Shown here in pieces: positions 1 through 5,702 of a stretch of 12,984 nucleotides of DNA. The translations under genes were made by a program, and so were the position numbers. Each line of letters opens with the position of its first letter. The stretch's first letter is position 1. Origin of the DNA: CAYQTL01 sp964420405. GTDB taxonomy: Bacteria; Acidobacteriota; Thermoanaerobaculia; Thermoanaerobaculales; Sulfomarinibacteraceae. Below the pieces are notes generated by a model that made no database searches, had not been told where the DNA came from, and worked only from the letters and a program-made list of their open reading frames with translations. The stretch lies in contig CAYQTL010000099.1 in assembly GCA_964420405.1 (NCBI GenBank), forward strand, positions 1 to 12,984, given 5' to 3'.

Positions 1-32
1 CGGTGGGGATGCGGCGAGCCGCATCCCCACCG
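1..32. repeat. Perfect 14-bp hairpin with 4-nt loop at window edge
   Basis: Positions 1-14 (CGGTGGGGATGCGG) are the exact reverse complement of 19-32, with loop CGAG. No T-run follows on either strand, so it is not a textbook intrinsic terminator. It may be the terminator hairpin of a gene lying before the window, or a dispersed palindromic repeat. The left end is cut by the window edge, so the stem could be longer. Confidence 0.6.
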
Positions 33-51
33 CCCCGGGATTCCGTAAGGC

Positions 52-74
52 CGTGGTCCGTCGGACGGACCACG
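52..74. repeat. Second perfect hairpin (10-bp stem, 3-nt loop)
   Basis: Positions 52-61 (CGTGGTCCGT) pair exactly with 65-74 (ACGGACCACG) around loop CGG. It lies 20 bp after the hairpin at 1-32, giving two strong stem-loops in tandem ahead of the first gene. This could be a double terminator or an operator for the small gene that follows; no T-tract favours either strand. Confidence 0.5.
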
Positions 75-98
75 ACCGGACAGACGTGGGATGAGAGA

Positions 99-485
99 GT
101 GACCAGTCGTCAGAGGATGGCGGCTCTTTCGCTTCCGGTCGTGTGCGGGGTGATGCTGGTGGCGTACCGGGTGCTCGGCGGAGTGCTCGAGCCAGCGGCG
201 GCATGGTTCGGGGGGTTCCTGGTCTCCTGGCCGCTGGCGGCGGCGCTGTCGGTTGTCCTGGCGGGGAGCCGTCGACTGCGCGAGGTGGTTCGACGCCGGC
301 CGACGCCGGCCTGGCTCAGATCTGACGCTGTGGTCGCGACCCGGTCTCCGGGAGATCAACATCATGATGCTCCTGTGATAGCATCATCGTGTGAGAACAA
401 CGTTGACCCTCGACGACGACGTGGCGCGGAAGCTCAAGTTGGAGGCGGCCGCCTCCGGCAGGCCGTTCAAGGTGGTCGTGAATGA
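99..485 (+). CDS. Small two-helix membrane protein, possibly DUF2798-like, 3' end probably altered
   Basis: From GTG at 99 the frame encodes 128 aa; ATG at 117 (AGAGG just upstream) is an alternative start. Two hydrophobic stretches are visible, roughly residues 10-27 and 35-55. The second reads WFGGFLVSWPLAAALS and is followed by a basic segment (SRRLREVVRRR). From memory this resembles the short DUF2798 membrane proteins (two helices, 'WP' in the second), but the match is loose. The frame runs 95 bp into the antitoxin gene, which is suspicious. A tandem 10-bp duplication at 291-310 shifts the frame; without one copy the frame would stop at TGA 376-378, just before vapB. The gene may therefore be frameshifted or have a degraded C-terminus. 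Function unknown. Confidence 0.35.
   Translation: MTSRQRMAALSLPVVCGVMLVAYRVLGGVLEPAAAWFGGFLVSWPLAAALSVVLAGSRRLREVVRRRPTPAWLRSDAVVATRSPGDQHHDAPVIASSCENNVDPRRRRGAEAQVGGGRLRQAVQGGRE
291..310. repeat. Tandem 10-bp direct duplication (CGACGCCGGC x2)
   Basis: CGACGCCGGC occurs twice back to back (291-300 and 301-310). Because 10 is not a multiple of 3, the duplication changes the reading frame of the small membrane-protein gene it sits in. It looks like a slippage event or an assembly error. Confidence 0.75.
356..391 (+). promoter_or_regulatory. vapBC promoter with overlapping operator, leaderless start
   Basis: An 8-bp inverted repeat, ATGATGCT (364-371) and AGCATCAT (380-387) with 8-bp spacer, ends 3 bp before the vapB GTG. 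A plausible sigma-70 promoter coincides with it: -35 TCAACA (356-361), 17-bp spacer, -10 TAGCAT (379-384). The expected transcription start falls at about 391, the first base of the GTG. No Shine-Dalgarno sequence precedes the GTG, consistent with a leaderless message. VapB/VapBC complexes are known to repress their own operons through such inverted repeats; binding here is inferred. The operator covers the spacer and -10, which suits repression. Confidence 0.55.
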
Positions 486-639
486 GCTCCTGCGCGCGGC
501 GCTCAACGCAAGCCGGGACGAGTCCCGCCGGCGGCCGTTCCGTGTCGAGACCCGCAGCTTCGGTGGTCTGCGCGCCGGCGTCGAGCTCGACGACATCGGG
601 GGCCTTCTCGAGCGCGTCGAAGGCTCCGATCACCGATGA
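391..639 (+). CDS. vapB: VapB-type ribbon-helix-helix antitoxin
   Basis: An 82-residue protein beginning MRTTLTLDDDVARKLK, the classic N-terminal beta strand and first helix of a ribbon-helix-helix DNA-binding domain. The second helix follows (SGRPFKVVVNELLRAAL, about residues 22-38). The remainder, about residues 45-80, is charged with a LDDIGGLLERVEG segment, typical of the tail that clamps the toxin. It should neutralise the VapC encoded next and, with it, repress the operon through the inverted repeat at 364-387. Start is GTG 391, giving the expected family N-terminus. Its stop overlaps the vapC start as ATGA, indicating translational coupling. The family assignment is firm; the subfamily cannot be fixed by eye. 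Confidence 0.9.
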   Translation: MRTTLTLDDDVARKLKLEAAASGRPFKVVVNELLRAALNASRDESRRRPFRVETRSFGGLRAGVELDDIGGLLERVEGSDHR

Positions 640-1070
640 TCCTGCTCGACGCCAACATCCTGCTGTACGCCTACGTCCCCGAGTCCTCCGAGCACCGCGC
701 CGCACGTGACTGGGTCGAGGAGCTGCTCTCGGGGATCGAGCCGGTGGCGATTCCGTGGGTGACGGTGTGGGCGTTCCTCCGGATCGGCACCAACCCGCGG
801 GTGTTCGAGCGGCCGTTCTCGCCCACCGAGGCGCTCGGCGCGATCTCCGGCTGGCTCGCGCAGCCGGTCGTGACGACGCCGGGACCCGGCCCGCACCACC
901 ACGAGATCCTCGACCGGATGATCCGCCGAGGACAGGCCACGGGCCCGCTGGTCACCGACGCTGTTCTGGCCGCTCTCGCGATCGAGCACGGCTGCACCCT
1001 CGCCTCCACCGACCGCGACTTCGCCCGCTTTCCGGGCCTCCGCTGGCTCAACCCTCTCGCCGCATTCTGA
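636..1070 (+). CDS. vapC: VapC-type PIN-domain ribonuclease toxin
   Basis: A 144-residue PIN-domain protein, normal length for VapC. Visible acidic residues are Asp5 in MILLDANILLYAY, Asp108 in LVTDAVLAALAIEHG and Asp126/Asp128 in STDRDFARFPGLRWLNPL. The closing FPGLRWLNPL and the internal LRIGTNPRVF (residues 48-57) are typical of the group best known from Mycobacterium tuberculosis. VapC toxins are Mg-dependent endoribonucleases that cut tRNA or rRNA when freed from antitoxin. The position usually holding Glu just before FLR is Ala46 here (WAFLR), a substitution I recall in some relatives. Start ATG 636 overlaps the antitoxin stop. The last 23 bp overlap the convergent nuclease gene. The RNA target cannot be deduced. 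Confidence 0.9.
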   Translation: MILLDANILLYAYVPESSEHRAARDWVEELLSGIEPVAIPWVTVWAFLRIGTNPRVFERPFSPTEALGAISGWLAQPVVTTPGPGPHHHEILDRMIRRGQATGPLVTDAVLAALAIEHGCTLASTDRDFARFPGLRWLNPLAAF

Positions 1071-1785
1071 CGTCAAGATCCTCCCGCGTACGGTGCGATC
1101 TGAGGAGGTGCGGGTCGGTCGCGATCGGCGTGTGCAGCGCGCGCCACACGCGGCCGCCGGCGATCGGACCGACGCCGTGGACCCGGGCGAGCTCGACCTC
1201 GGACGCCGCCGCGACCCCGGCGGGGCTGCCGAACGCTTTCAGGAGGGCCTCCGACCGCACCGGCCCGACCTCGGGGATCGCCTCGAGAAGCCGCCGCTGG
1301 GTGAGCGGTACCGGCTCCCTGCGCGACCCCTGGAGCCTCCGCGGCGCCGGATGCGGTCGCCCCAGCTGCCGCGCCGCGAGCAGCAGCAGCTCCGCCGTCT
1401 CCGCCCCCGACCGGCTGCGGAGAACCGGCACTCCGAAGGACAGCGCCACCACCAGCAACGCCCCCTGGACCGCCGCCCGCGACAGGCCCATCCGCGGCAC
1501 GTCCGAAGGACCGCCCTCGAGCACCAGGCACACCCGCTCCGTGCGGCTGCCCCGCAACCGGTGCATCTGCCCGAACAGCCGCTGGTCGCGCACCGACTGC
1601 CCGAGGTCGACCAGCGTCTTCCGCTCCGCCAGCAGCCGCCCGTCCACCAGGAAGTCACCGACCGCCAGCCGCTGCACCGTCACCAGCACTCCTGCCCGCG
1701 CCCGCAGCACGTCGACGACCCCCGACCCTCGCTCCCGGTCGTCCACCGTCACCCGAACCAGCTTGTCCTGTGGAAGAGTGTCCAC
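1048..1785 (-). CDS. ERCC4 (XPF/Mus81-type) structure-specific nuclease with C-terminal helix-hairpin-helix
   Basis: A 245-residue protein. The N-terminal half carries the ERCC4 nuclease signature: VDDRE (Asp16, Arg17, Glu18), GDF at 43-45, and ERKxxxD at 54-60 followed by LGQS. This is the metal-binding catalytic motif of XPF, Mus81 and archaeal Hef. Residues about 163-217 look like tandem helix-hairpin-helix DNA binding, with IPEVGPVRSEALLKAFGS and VHGVGPIAGGRV. No helicase domain is present, so it is a nuclease-only form. The family cuts branched DNA at flaps and stalled forks; the bacterial role here is inferred to be repair. GTG 1785 is chosen because GGGAGG lies 6 nt upstream. It lies 112 bp after icmF on the same strand, behind a strong hairpin, so co-transcription is uncertain. 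Its 3' end overlaps vapC. Confidence 0.85.
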   Translation of the reverse strand: MDTLPQDKLVRVTVDDRERGSGVVDVLRARAGVLVTVQRLAVGDFLVDGRLLAERKTLVDLGQSVRDQRLFGQMHRLRGSRTERVCLVLEGGPSDVPRMGLSRAAVQGALLVVALSFGVPVLRSRSGAETAELLLLAARQLGRPHPAPRRLQGSRREPVPLTQRRLLEAIPEVGPVRSEALLKAFGSPAGVAAASEVELARVHGVGPIAGGRVWRALHTPIATDPHLLRSHRTREDLDVRMRREG

Positions 1786-1834
1786 CGCCGCCTCCCTTCG
1801 TGAAGGCAGCGCAGACGAGACGACATCACTCTAC

Positions 1835-1854
1835 CGCACGAACCCTGTCGTGCG
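1835..1854. repeat. Short hairpin between icmF and nuclease gene
   Basis: CGCACGA (1835-1841) pairs with TCGTGCG (1848-1854) around a 6-nt loop. With the stronger hairpin at 1874-1896 it gives two stem-loops in the icmF-nuclease gap. Role unknown; it may help termination after icmF or lie in the nuclease leader. Confidence 0.35.
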
Positions 1855-1873
1855 CCAGCTCCGCTGTCCCTTA

Positions 1874-1896
1874 TCCAATTCGCGCAGCGAATTGGA
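1874..1896 (-). terminator. Candidate terminator hairpin of icmF
   Basis: TCCAATTCGC (1874-1883) pairs perfectly with GCGAATTGGA (1887-1896), loop GCA. It begins 1 bp after the icmF stop codon on the minus strand. No U-tract follows (the minus strand continues TAAGGGACAG), so it is either a U-less terminator or an mRNA 3'-end stabilising hairpin. Confidence 0.5.
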
Positions 1897-1897
1897 G

Positions 1898-4800
1898 TTA
1901 CATGTTCCGCCGGTAGCGCCCGCCGACCTCGTACAGCGCGTTCGAGATCTGTCCGAGCGAGCAGGTCCGCACCGTCCTGAGCAGCTCGTCGAACAGGTTG
2001 CCGCCGGAGCGGGCGACCTCCTGCAGGCGGGCGAGGGCGGCGGGCGAGTCGGCCTCGTGGCGCGACTGGAAGTCCCGCACGTGCTCGAGCCGGGCGTTCT
2101 TCTCGTCCGGCGTCGCGCGGGTCAGCGGGACCTCGGGGAGATCCTCTGCGGCCCGGTCGGACACGAAGGTGTTGACGCCGACGATCGGGTGGTCGCCGGA
2201 GTGCTTGAGCCGCTCGTAGTGGAGGCTCTCCTCCTGGATGGTGCCGCGCTGGTACATCGTCTCCATGGCGCCGAGCACCCCGCCGCGCTCCGAAAGCGAC
2301 ACGAACTCGTCGAGCACCGCCTCCTCGACGACGTCGGTCAGCCACTCGACGATGTGGGAGCCCTGCAGCGGGTTCTCGTTCTTCAGCAGCCCGAACTCGA
2401 GCGCGTTGATCAGCTGGATGGCCACCGCGCGCCGCACGGAGGCCTCGGTCGGCGTCGTGATCGCCTCGTCGAACGCGTTCGTGTGCAGGGAGTTGCAGTT
2501 GTCGGCCATGGCCAGCAGACCCTGCAGGGTGGTGCGGATGTCGTTGAAGTCGATCTCCATCGCGTGCAGCGAGCGGCCGGAGGTCTGGATGTGGTACTTG
2601 AGCTTCTGGGAGCGCTCGTTGCCGCCGTACCGCTTGCGGATCGCGGTCGACCAGATCCGCCGCGCGACCCGCCCGATGACCGTGTACTCGGGGTCCATCC
2701 CGTTGGAGAAGAAGAAGCTCAGGTTGTGGGCGAAGTCGTCGATGTGCATCCCGCGGGCGAGGTACGTCTCGACGTAGGTGAACCCGTTGGCGAGGGTGAA
2801 GGCGAGCTGGGTGATCGGGTTCGCGCCGGCCTCGGCGATGTGGTAGCCCGAGATCGACACCGAGTAGAAGTTCTGGACGCCGCCGTGGGTGAACACCTTC
2901 TGGATGTCGCCCATCATCCGCAGCGCGAACTCGGTCGAGAAGATGCACGTGTTCTGGGCCTGGTCCTCCTTGAGGATGTCGGCCTGGACGGTGCCGCGAA
3001 TCACCTTCATCGTGTCGGCCAGGATCTGCTCGAGCTCGCCGTCGTCGAGCAGCGGCGCGATCTCGTCCCAGCCGCGGCCGTCGATCACCGGGTTGAAGGC
3101 GCGCTCGGGCTCGGCGTCGAGGCGGCCGGACTCGATCAGCCGCTTCTTGGCCTGCTGGCGGGCGGCGGCGTTGAAGAACATCGCCAGGATCATCGGCGCG
3201 GGGCCGTTGATCGTCATCGACACCGACGTCGTCGGCGCGCACAGGTCGAAGCCGGCGTACAGCCGCTCCATGTCCTCGACGGTGCAGATCGACACGCCGG
3301 ACTCGCCGACCTTGCCCCAGATGTCGGGGCGTTCGGCGGGGTCCTCGCCGTACAGCGTCACCGAGTCGAAGGCGGTCGACAGCCGCACCGCGGGCTGTCC
3401 CTGGGAGAGGTAGTGGAACCGGCGGTTCGTCCGCTCCGGCCCACCCTCGCCGGCGAACATCCGGGTCGGCAGCTCCTGGGTGCGCTTGAGCGGGAACACG
3501 CCGGCGGTGTAGGGGTACGCGCCGGGTACGTTCTCGAGCAGCATGTACCGCAGGATCCCGGCCCAGGTCTGCCGCCGCGGCAGCTGCACCTTGGGGACCT
3601 TGGTGCCCGACAGCGACTCCGTCGTCAGGGGGACGCGGATCTCCTTGCCGCGGACGGTGTAGGTGAAGTCATCCCGGGCGTAGTCGCGTGAGATCTTCGG
3701 CCATGCCGCGAGCAGCTCGCGGGAGTCGTGCTCGAGGGAGTGGGCGACGCGGCGGATCTGGGCGTCGAGATCGGCGAGCTGGGGCTCGGACGACGCCTCC
3801 GAGGCGCTGATCTCCTCGAACAGCCGCCACAGGTCCTCGGCGTCGCCGGCGCCGTCGCGAGCGGTGAGGATGGCGCGGGCGCCGACCAGCTGGTAGAGCT
3901 GGTCCGCCGTCTTCACCTGCTGCTCGGCCCACTCCTTGTATCCCCGCACGGTGCGCGCGATGTCGCGCAGGTAGTCGACGCGGTCGGCGGGGATCACGGG
4001 GTCGCGCCGGGGGTCGCCCGCCGGCTCCGCGGCGGTGCCCTCGAGGGTCCAGGGAGCGCCGAAACGGCGCTCGAGCTCGCGCACCATCGCCTGGTAGAGG
4101 GCGTTGACGCCGTGGTCGTGGAACTGGTGGGCGCAGGTCCCGAACACCGGCAGCCCGGCGTCGTCGGGGCCCTCGAACAGGCCGTGGCAGCGGCGGTACT
4201 GCTTGCGGACGTCGCGCAGCGCGTCGAGTGCCTTCGGGCGGTCGAACTTGTTGATCGCCACAAGGTCGGCGTAGTCGAGCATGTCGATCTTCTCGAGCTG
4301 CATGGCCGCGCCGTACTCGGGGGTCATGACGTACAGCGACAGGTCGCTGACGTCGACGATCTCCGAGTCGGCCTGGCCGATGCCAGAGCTCTCGACGATG
4401 ACGAGGTCGAAGCCCGCCGCCTGGCAGATCGCGATCGACCGCTCGATGTGGGCCGACAGCGCGCGGTGGGCCTGCCGTGTCGCGAGCGAACGCATGAAGA
4501 CCCGGTCGGAGCCGAGCGAGTTCAGCCGTATGCGGTCGCCGAGCAGCGCCCCTCCGGTCTTGCGCTTGGTCGGGTCCACCGACAGGATCGCGACCGTGGC
4601 GTCCGGGAAGTCGTGGAGCACCCGAAGCACGAGCTCGTCCGTCAGGGAGCTCTTGCCGGAACCGCCGGTGCCGGTGGTGCCGAGCACCGGCGCCTTCGTC
4701 TCGCGCCCGGGGATCGGATCGTCGTGGCCGGCCTCGGCCCGCGTGATGGCGCGCGCGACGTCCTTCCAGCGCTCGGGCGTGGTGTCGAGGGCCGCGGCCG

Positions 4801-5254
4801 CGCCCGCCTCGGCGGGGTCGTAGTCGCACGCCTCGACCATCGACGAGATCATCCCGTCGAGTCCGAGCGTGCGGCCGTCCTCCGGCGAGAAGATCTTGGC
4901 GACGCCGTACGCTTCGAGCTCGGCGATCTCCGTCGGCACGATCACGCCGCCGCCGCCGCCGAAGACCTTGACATGCCCGGCGCCGCGCTCTCGCAGCAGG
5001 TCGAGCATGTAGCGGAAGAACTCCATGTGGCCGCCCTGGTAGGACGACACCGCGATTCCCTGGGCATCCTCCTGGATCGCCGCGTCCACGATCTCGGCCA
5101 CCGAGCGGTTGTGGCCGAGGTGGATCACCTCGACGCCGTGGGCCTGCAGGATCCGTCGCATGACGTTGATCGCCGCGTCGTGGCCGTCGAAGAGCGACGC
5201 GGCGGTGACGAAGCGGACCTTGTGTGTCGGCTGGTAGCGGGTTGGCGCGTACAC
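1898..5254 (-). CDS. icmF: Fused isobutyryl-CoA mutase IcmF (B12-dependent)
   Basis: About 1118 residues, normal for IcmF. It interconverts isobutyryl-CoA and n-butyryl-CoA by a coenzyme-B12 radical mechanism. Domains in order: B12-binding domain with SLFDGHDAAIN (His25 as lower cobalt ligand); MeaB-like G-protein with Walker A GTGGSGKSS (Lys201) and NKFD (Asn335); then the mutase barrel. Two active-site residues separate IcmF from methylmalonyl-CoA mutase: the Tyr position is Phe587 (AGVFPLK) and the Arg position is Gln767 (AQNTCIF), as in IcmF. The frame extends upstream to GTG 5281, but I prefer GTG 5254: GGGGAGG lies 5 nt before it, a -10 box lies just upstream of 5281, and the N-terminus then fits the length I recall for the Geobacillus enzyme. 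It stands alone on its strand, with regulatory DNA upstream and a hairpin after the stop. Confidence 0.95.
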   Translation of the reverse strand: MYAPTRYQPTHKVRFVTAASLFDGHDAAINVMRRILQAHGVEVIHLGHNRSVAEIVDAAIQEDAQGIAVSSYQGGHMEFFRYMLDLLRERGAGHVKVFGGGGGVIVPTEIAELEAYGVAKIFSPEDGRTLGLDGMISSMVEACDYDPAEAGAAAALDTTPERWKDVARAITRAEAGHDDPIPGRETKAPVLGTTGTGGSGKSSLTDELVLRVLHDFPDATVAILSVDPTKRKTGGALLGDRIRLNSLGSDRVFMRSLATRQAHRALSAHIERSIAICQAAGFDLVIVESSGIGQADSEIVDVSDLSLYVMTPEYGAAMQLEKIDMLDYADLVAINKFDRPKALDALRDVRKQYRRCHGLFEGPDDAGLPVFGTCAHQFHDHGVNALYQAMVRELERRFGAPWTLEGTAAEPAGDPRRDPVIPADRVDYLRDIARTVRGYKEWAEQQVKTADQLYQLVGARAILTARDGAGDAEDLWRLFEEISASEASSEPQLADLDAQIRRVAHSLEHDSRELLAAWPKISRDYARDDFTYTVRGKEIRVPLTTESLSGTKVPKVQLPRRQTWAGILRYMLLENVPGAYPYTAGVFPLKRTQELPTRMFAGEGGPERTNRRFHYLSQGQPAVRLSTAFDSVTLYGEDPAERPDIWGKVGESGVSICTVEDMERLYAGFDLCAPTTSVSMTINGPAPMILAMFFNAAARQQAKKRLIESGRLDAEPERAFNPVIDGRGWDEIAPLLDDGELEQILADTMKVIRGTVQADILKEDQAQNTCIFSTEFALRMMGDIQKVFTHGGVQNFYSVSISGYHIAEAGANPITQLAFTLANGFTYVETYLARGMHIDDFAHNLSFFFSNGMDPEYTVIGRVARRIWSTAIRKRYGGNERSQKLKYHIQTSGRSLHAMEIDFNDIRTTLQGLLAMADNCNSLHTNAFDEAITTPTEASVRRAVAIQLINALEFGLLKNENPLQGSHIVEWLTDVVEEAVLDEFVSLSERGGVLGAMETMYQRGTIQEESLHYERLKHSGDHPIVGVNTFVSDRAAEDLPEVPLTRATPDEKNARLEHVRDFQSRHEADSPAALARLQEVARSGGNLFDELLRTVRTCSLGQISNALYEVGGRYRRNM

Positions 5255-5276
5255 CCTGACCTCCCCGTGCGAGAGC

Positions 5277-5289
5277 GCCACCGATCATA
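5277..5289 (-). promoter_or_regulatory. Candidate icmF -10 element and transcription start
   Basis: On the minus strand TATGAT occupies 5289-5284, a 5/6 match to TATAAT. Transcription would start near 5277, about 22 nt before GTG 5254 and ahead of its GGGGAGG. The region 17 bp upstream (GAGGTC) is a poor -35, which would suit an activator-dependent promoter. Confidence 0.45.
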
Positions 5290-5296
5290 TCAGGGG

Positions 5297-5315
5297 GAGG
5301 AGGCGGGACCTCCTC
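5297..5315. promoter_or_regulatory. Inverted repeat over the icmF -35 region
   Basis: GAGGAGG (5297-5303) and CCTCCTC (5309-5315) form a perfect 7-bp inverted repeat with 5-bp spacer. It covers the place where the icmF -35 should be, so it could be an operator. No known regulator is recognised. Confidence 0.35.
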
Positions 5316-5334
5316 GAAGCAGGCCGGGAAGGGT

Positions 5335-5374
5335 GGTCAAGACCTGCTCAAGAGTGGGTCAATCAGTCATCAAA
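5335..5374 (-). promoter_or_regulatory. Four 7-bp direct repeats at 11-bp pitch upstream of icmF
   Basis: Read on the minus strand: TTTGATG (5374-5368), ATTGACC (5363-5357), CTTGAGC (5352-5346) and CTTGACC (5341-5335), each separated by 4 bp. TTGA recurs exactly every 11 bp. This 7+4 layout is the known binding geometry of OmpR/PhoB/SARP winged-helix proteins. The array lies roughly 58-97 bp upstream of the inferred icmF transcription start, a normal place for an activator. The same ordered elements recur at 10891-10934. Confidence 0.6.
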
Positions 5375-5416
5375 GCAGAACTTCGTGGATTGACTTCAGG
5401 AGATCGGGAGGCGAGC

Positions 5417-5572
5417 GTGGAAGGACGGCGCGGGAGCGACGGCGCCGGCAAGGTCGGTGTCACGGGTGAGCGTTTCTGGTCGGGCTCCCTCTGGAATGTC
5501 GCCACGGTGTGCTCCACCGCCGCCGGTGTCGAGCTGTGGGCGGACATCTGCTCGGGGACCCGGTTTCGGTGA
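5417..5572 (+). CDS. Possible 51-residue hypothetical protein
   Basis: GTG 5417 is preceded by GGGAGG (5406-5411) at 5-nt spacing, a good ribosome binding site. The frame runs 51 codons to TGA 5570-5572 with mostly G/C third bases, though fewer than in the neighbouring genes. The product is Gly/Trp-containing (RFWSGSLWNV), without a recognised motif, signal peptide or clear membrane span. It lies just after the 11-bp-phased repeats. It could equally be chance open frame in GC-rich DNA. Confidence 0.18.
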   Translation: MEGRRGSDGAGKVGVTGERFWSGSLWNVATVCSTAAGVELWADICSGTRFR

Positions 5573-5658
5573 CCACCACCAGGACCGCGGCACCGGCGTC
5601 GCCCCAAATTCCTCCGGCAATCCGCTCGCCGGAGTGTGGCGTCGCCTTCACCGGGTTG

Positions 5659-5694
5659 TTGCCGGGCGGTGTCGTGCCGGGTATGCTCCCGGGC
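5659..5694 (+). promoter_or_regulatory. Candidate promoter of the winged-helix regulator gene
   Basis: TTGCCG (5659-5664), 17-bp spacer, TATGCT (5682-5687), each a 4/6 match to sigma-70 consensus. Transcription would begin near 5694, 9 nt before ATG 5703, leaving almost no leader and no Shine-Dalgarno sequence. Confidence 0.35.
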
Positions 5695-5702
5695 ACGCCG
5701 TC

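Larger units (their letters stand above)
5375..5702. other. Intergenic region between icmF repeats and the winged-helix regulator
   Basis: No conserved gene is recognised across these 328 bp. Contents: TTGACT at 5390-5395 without a matching -10; a possible 51-codon frame (5417-5572); an inverted repeat CTCCGGC/GCCGGAG (5612-5618, 5628-5634, 9-nt loop); and a candidate promoter at 5659-5687. The open frame continuing upstream from 5703 to 5457 in the regulator's frame is Ser/Pro/Arg-rich and looks non-coding. Confidence 0.5.

Noticed and set aside
391..1785. vapBC plus ERCC4 nuclease as one defence module
   Set aside because: They are convergent and overlap tail-to-tail rather than forming an operon; each family is well explained alone.
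755..3691. Very long plus-strand open frame (978 codons)
   Set aside because: It is antisense to the nuclease and icmF genes, is Arg/Val/Asp-rich low-complexity and has no recognisable domain; it arises from scarce stop codons in GC-rich DNA.
5255..5281. GTG 5281 as the icmF start
   Set aside because: No ribosome binding site, and the -10-like TATGAT just upstream puts the predicted transcript start at about 5277; kept only as an alternative.
5390..5418. TTGACT (5390-5395) as a plus-strand -35
   Set aside because: No acceptable -10 occurs at 16-18 bp downstream (GAGCGT region).
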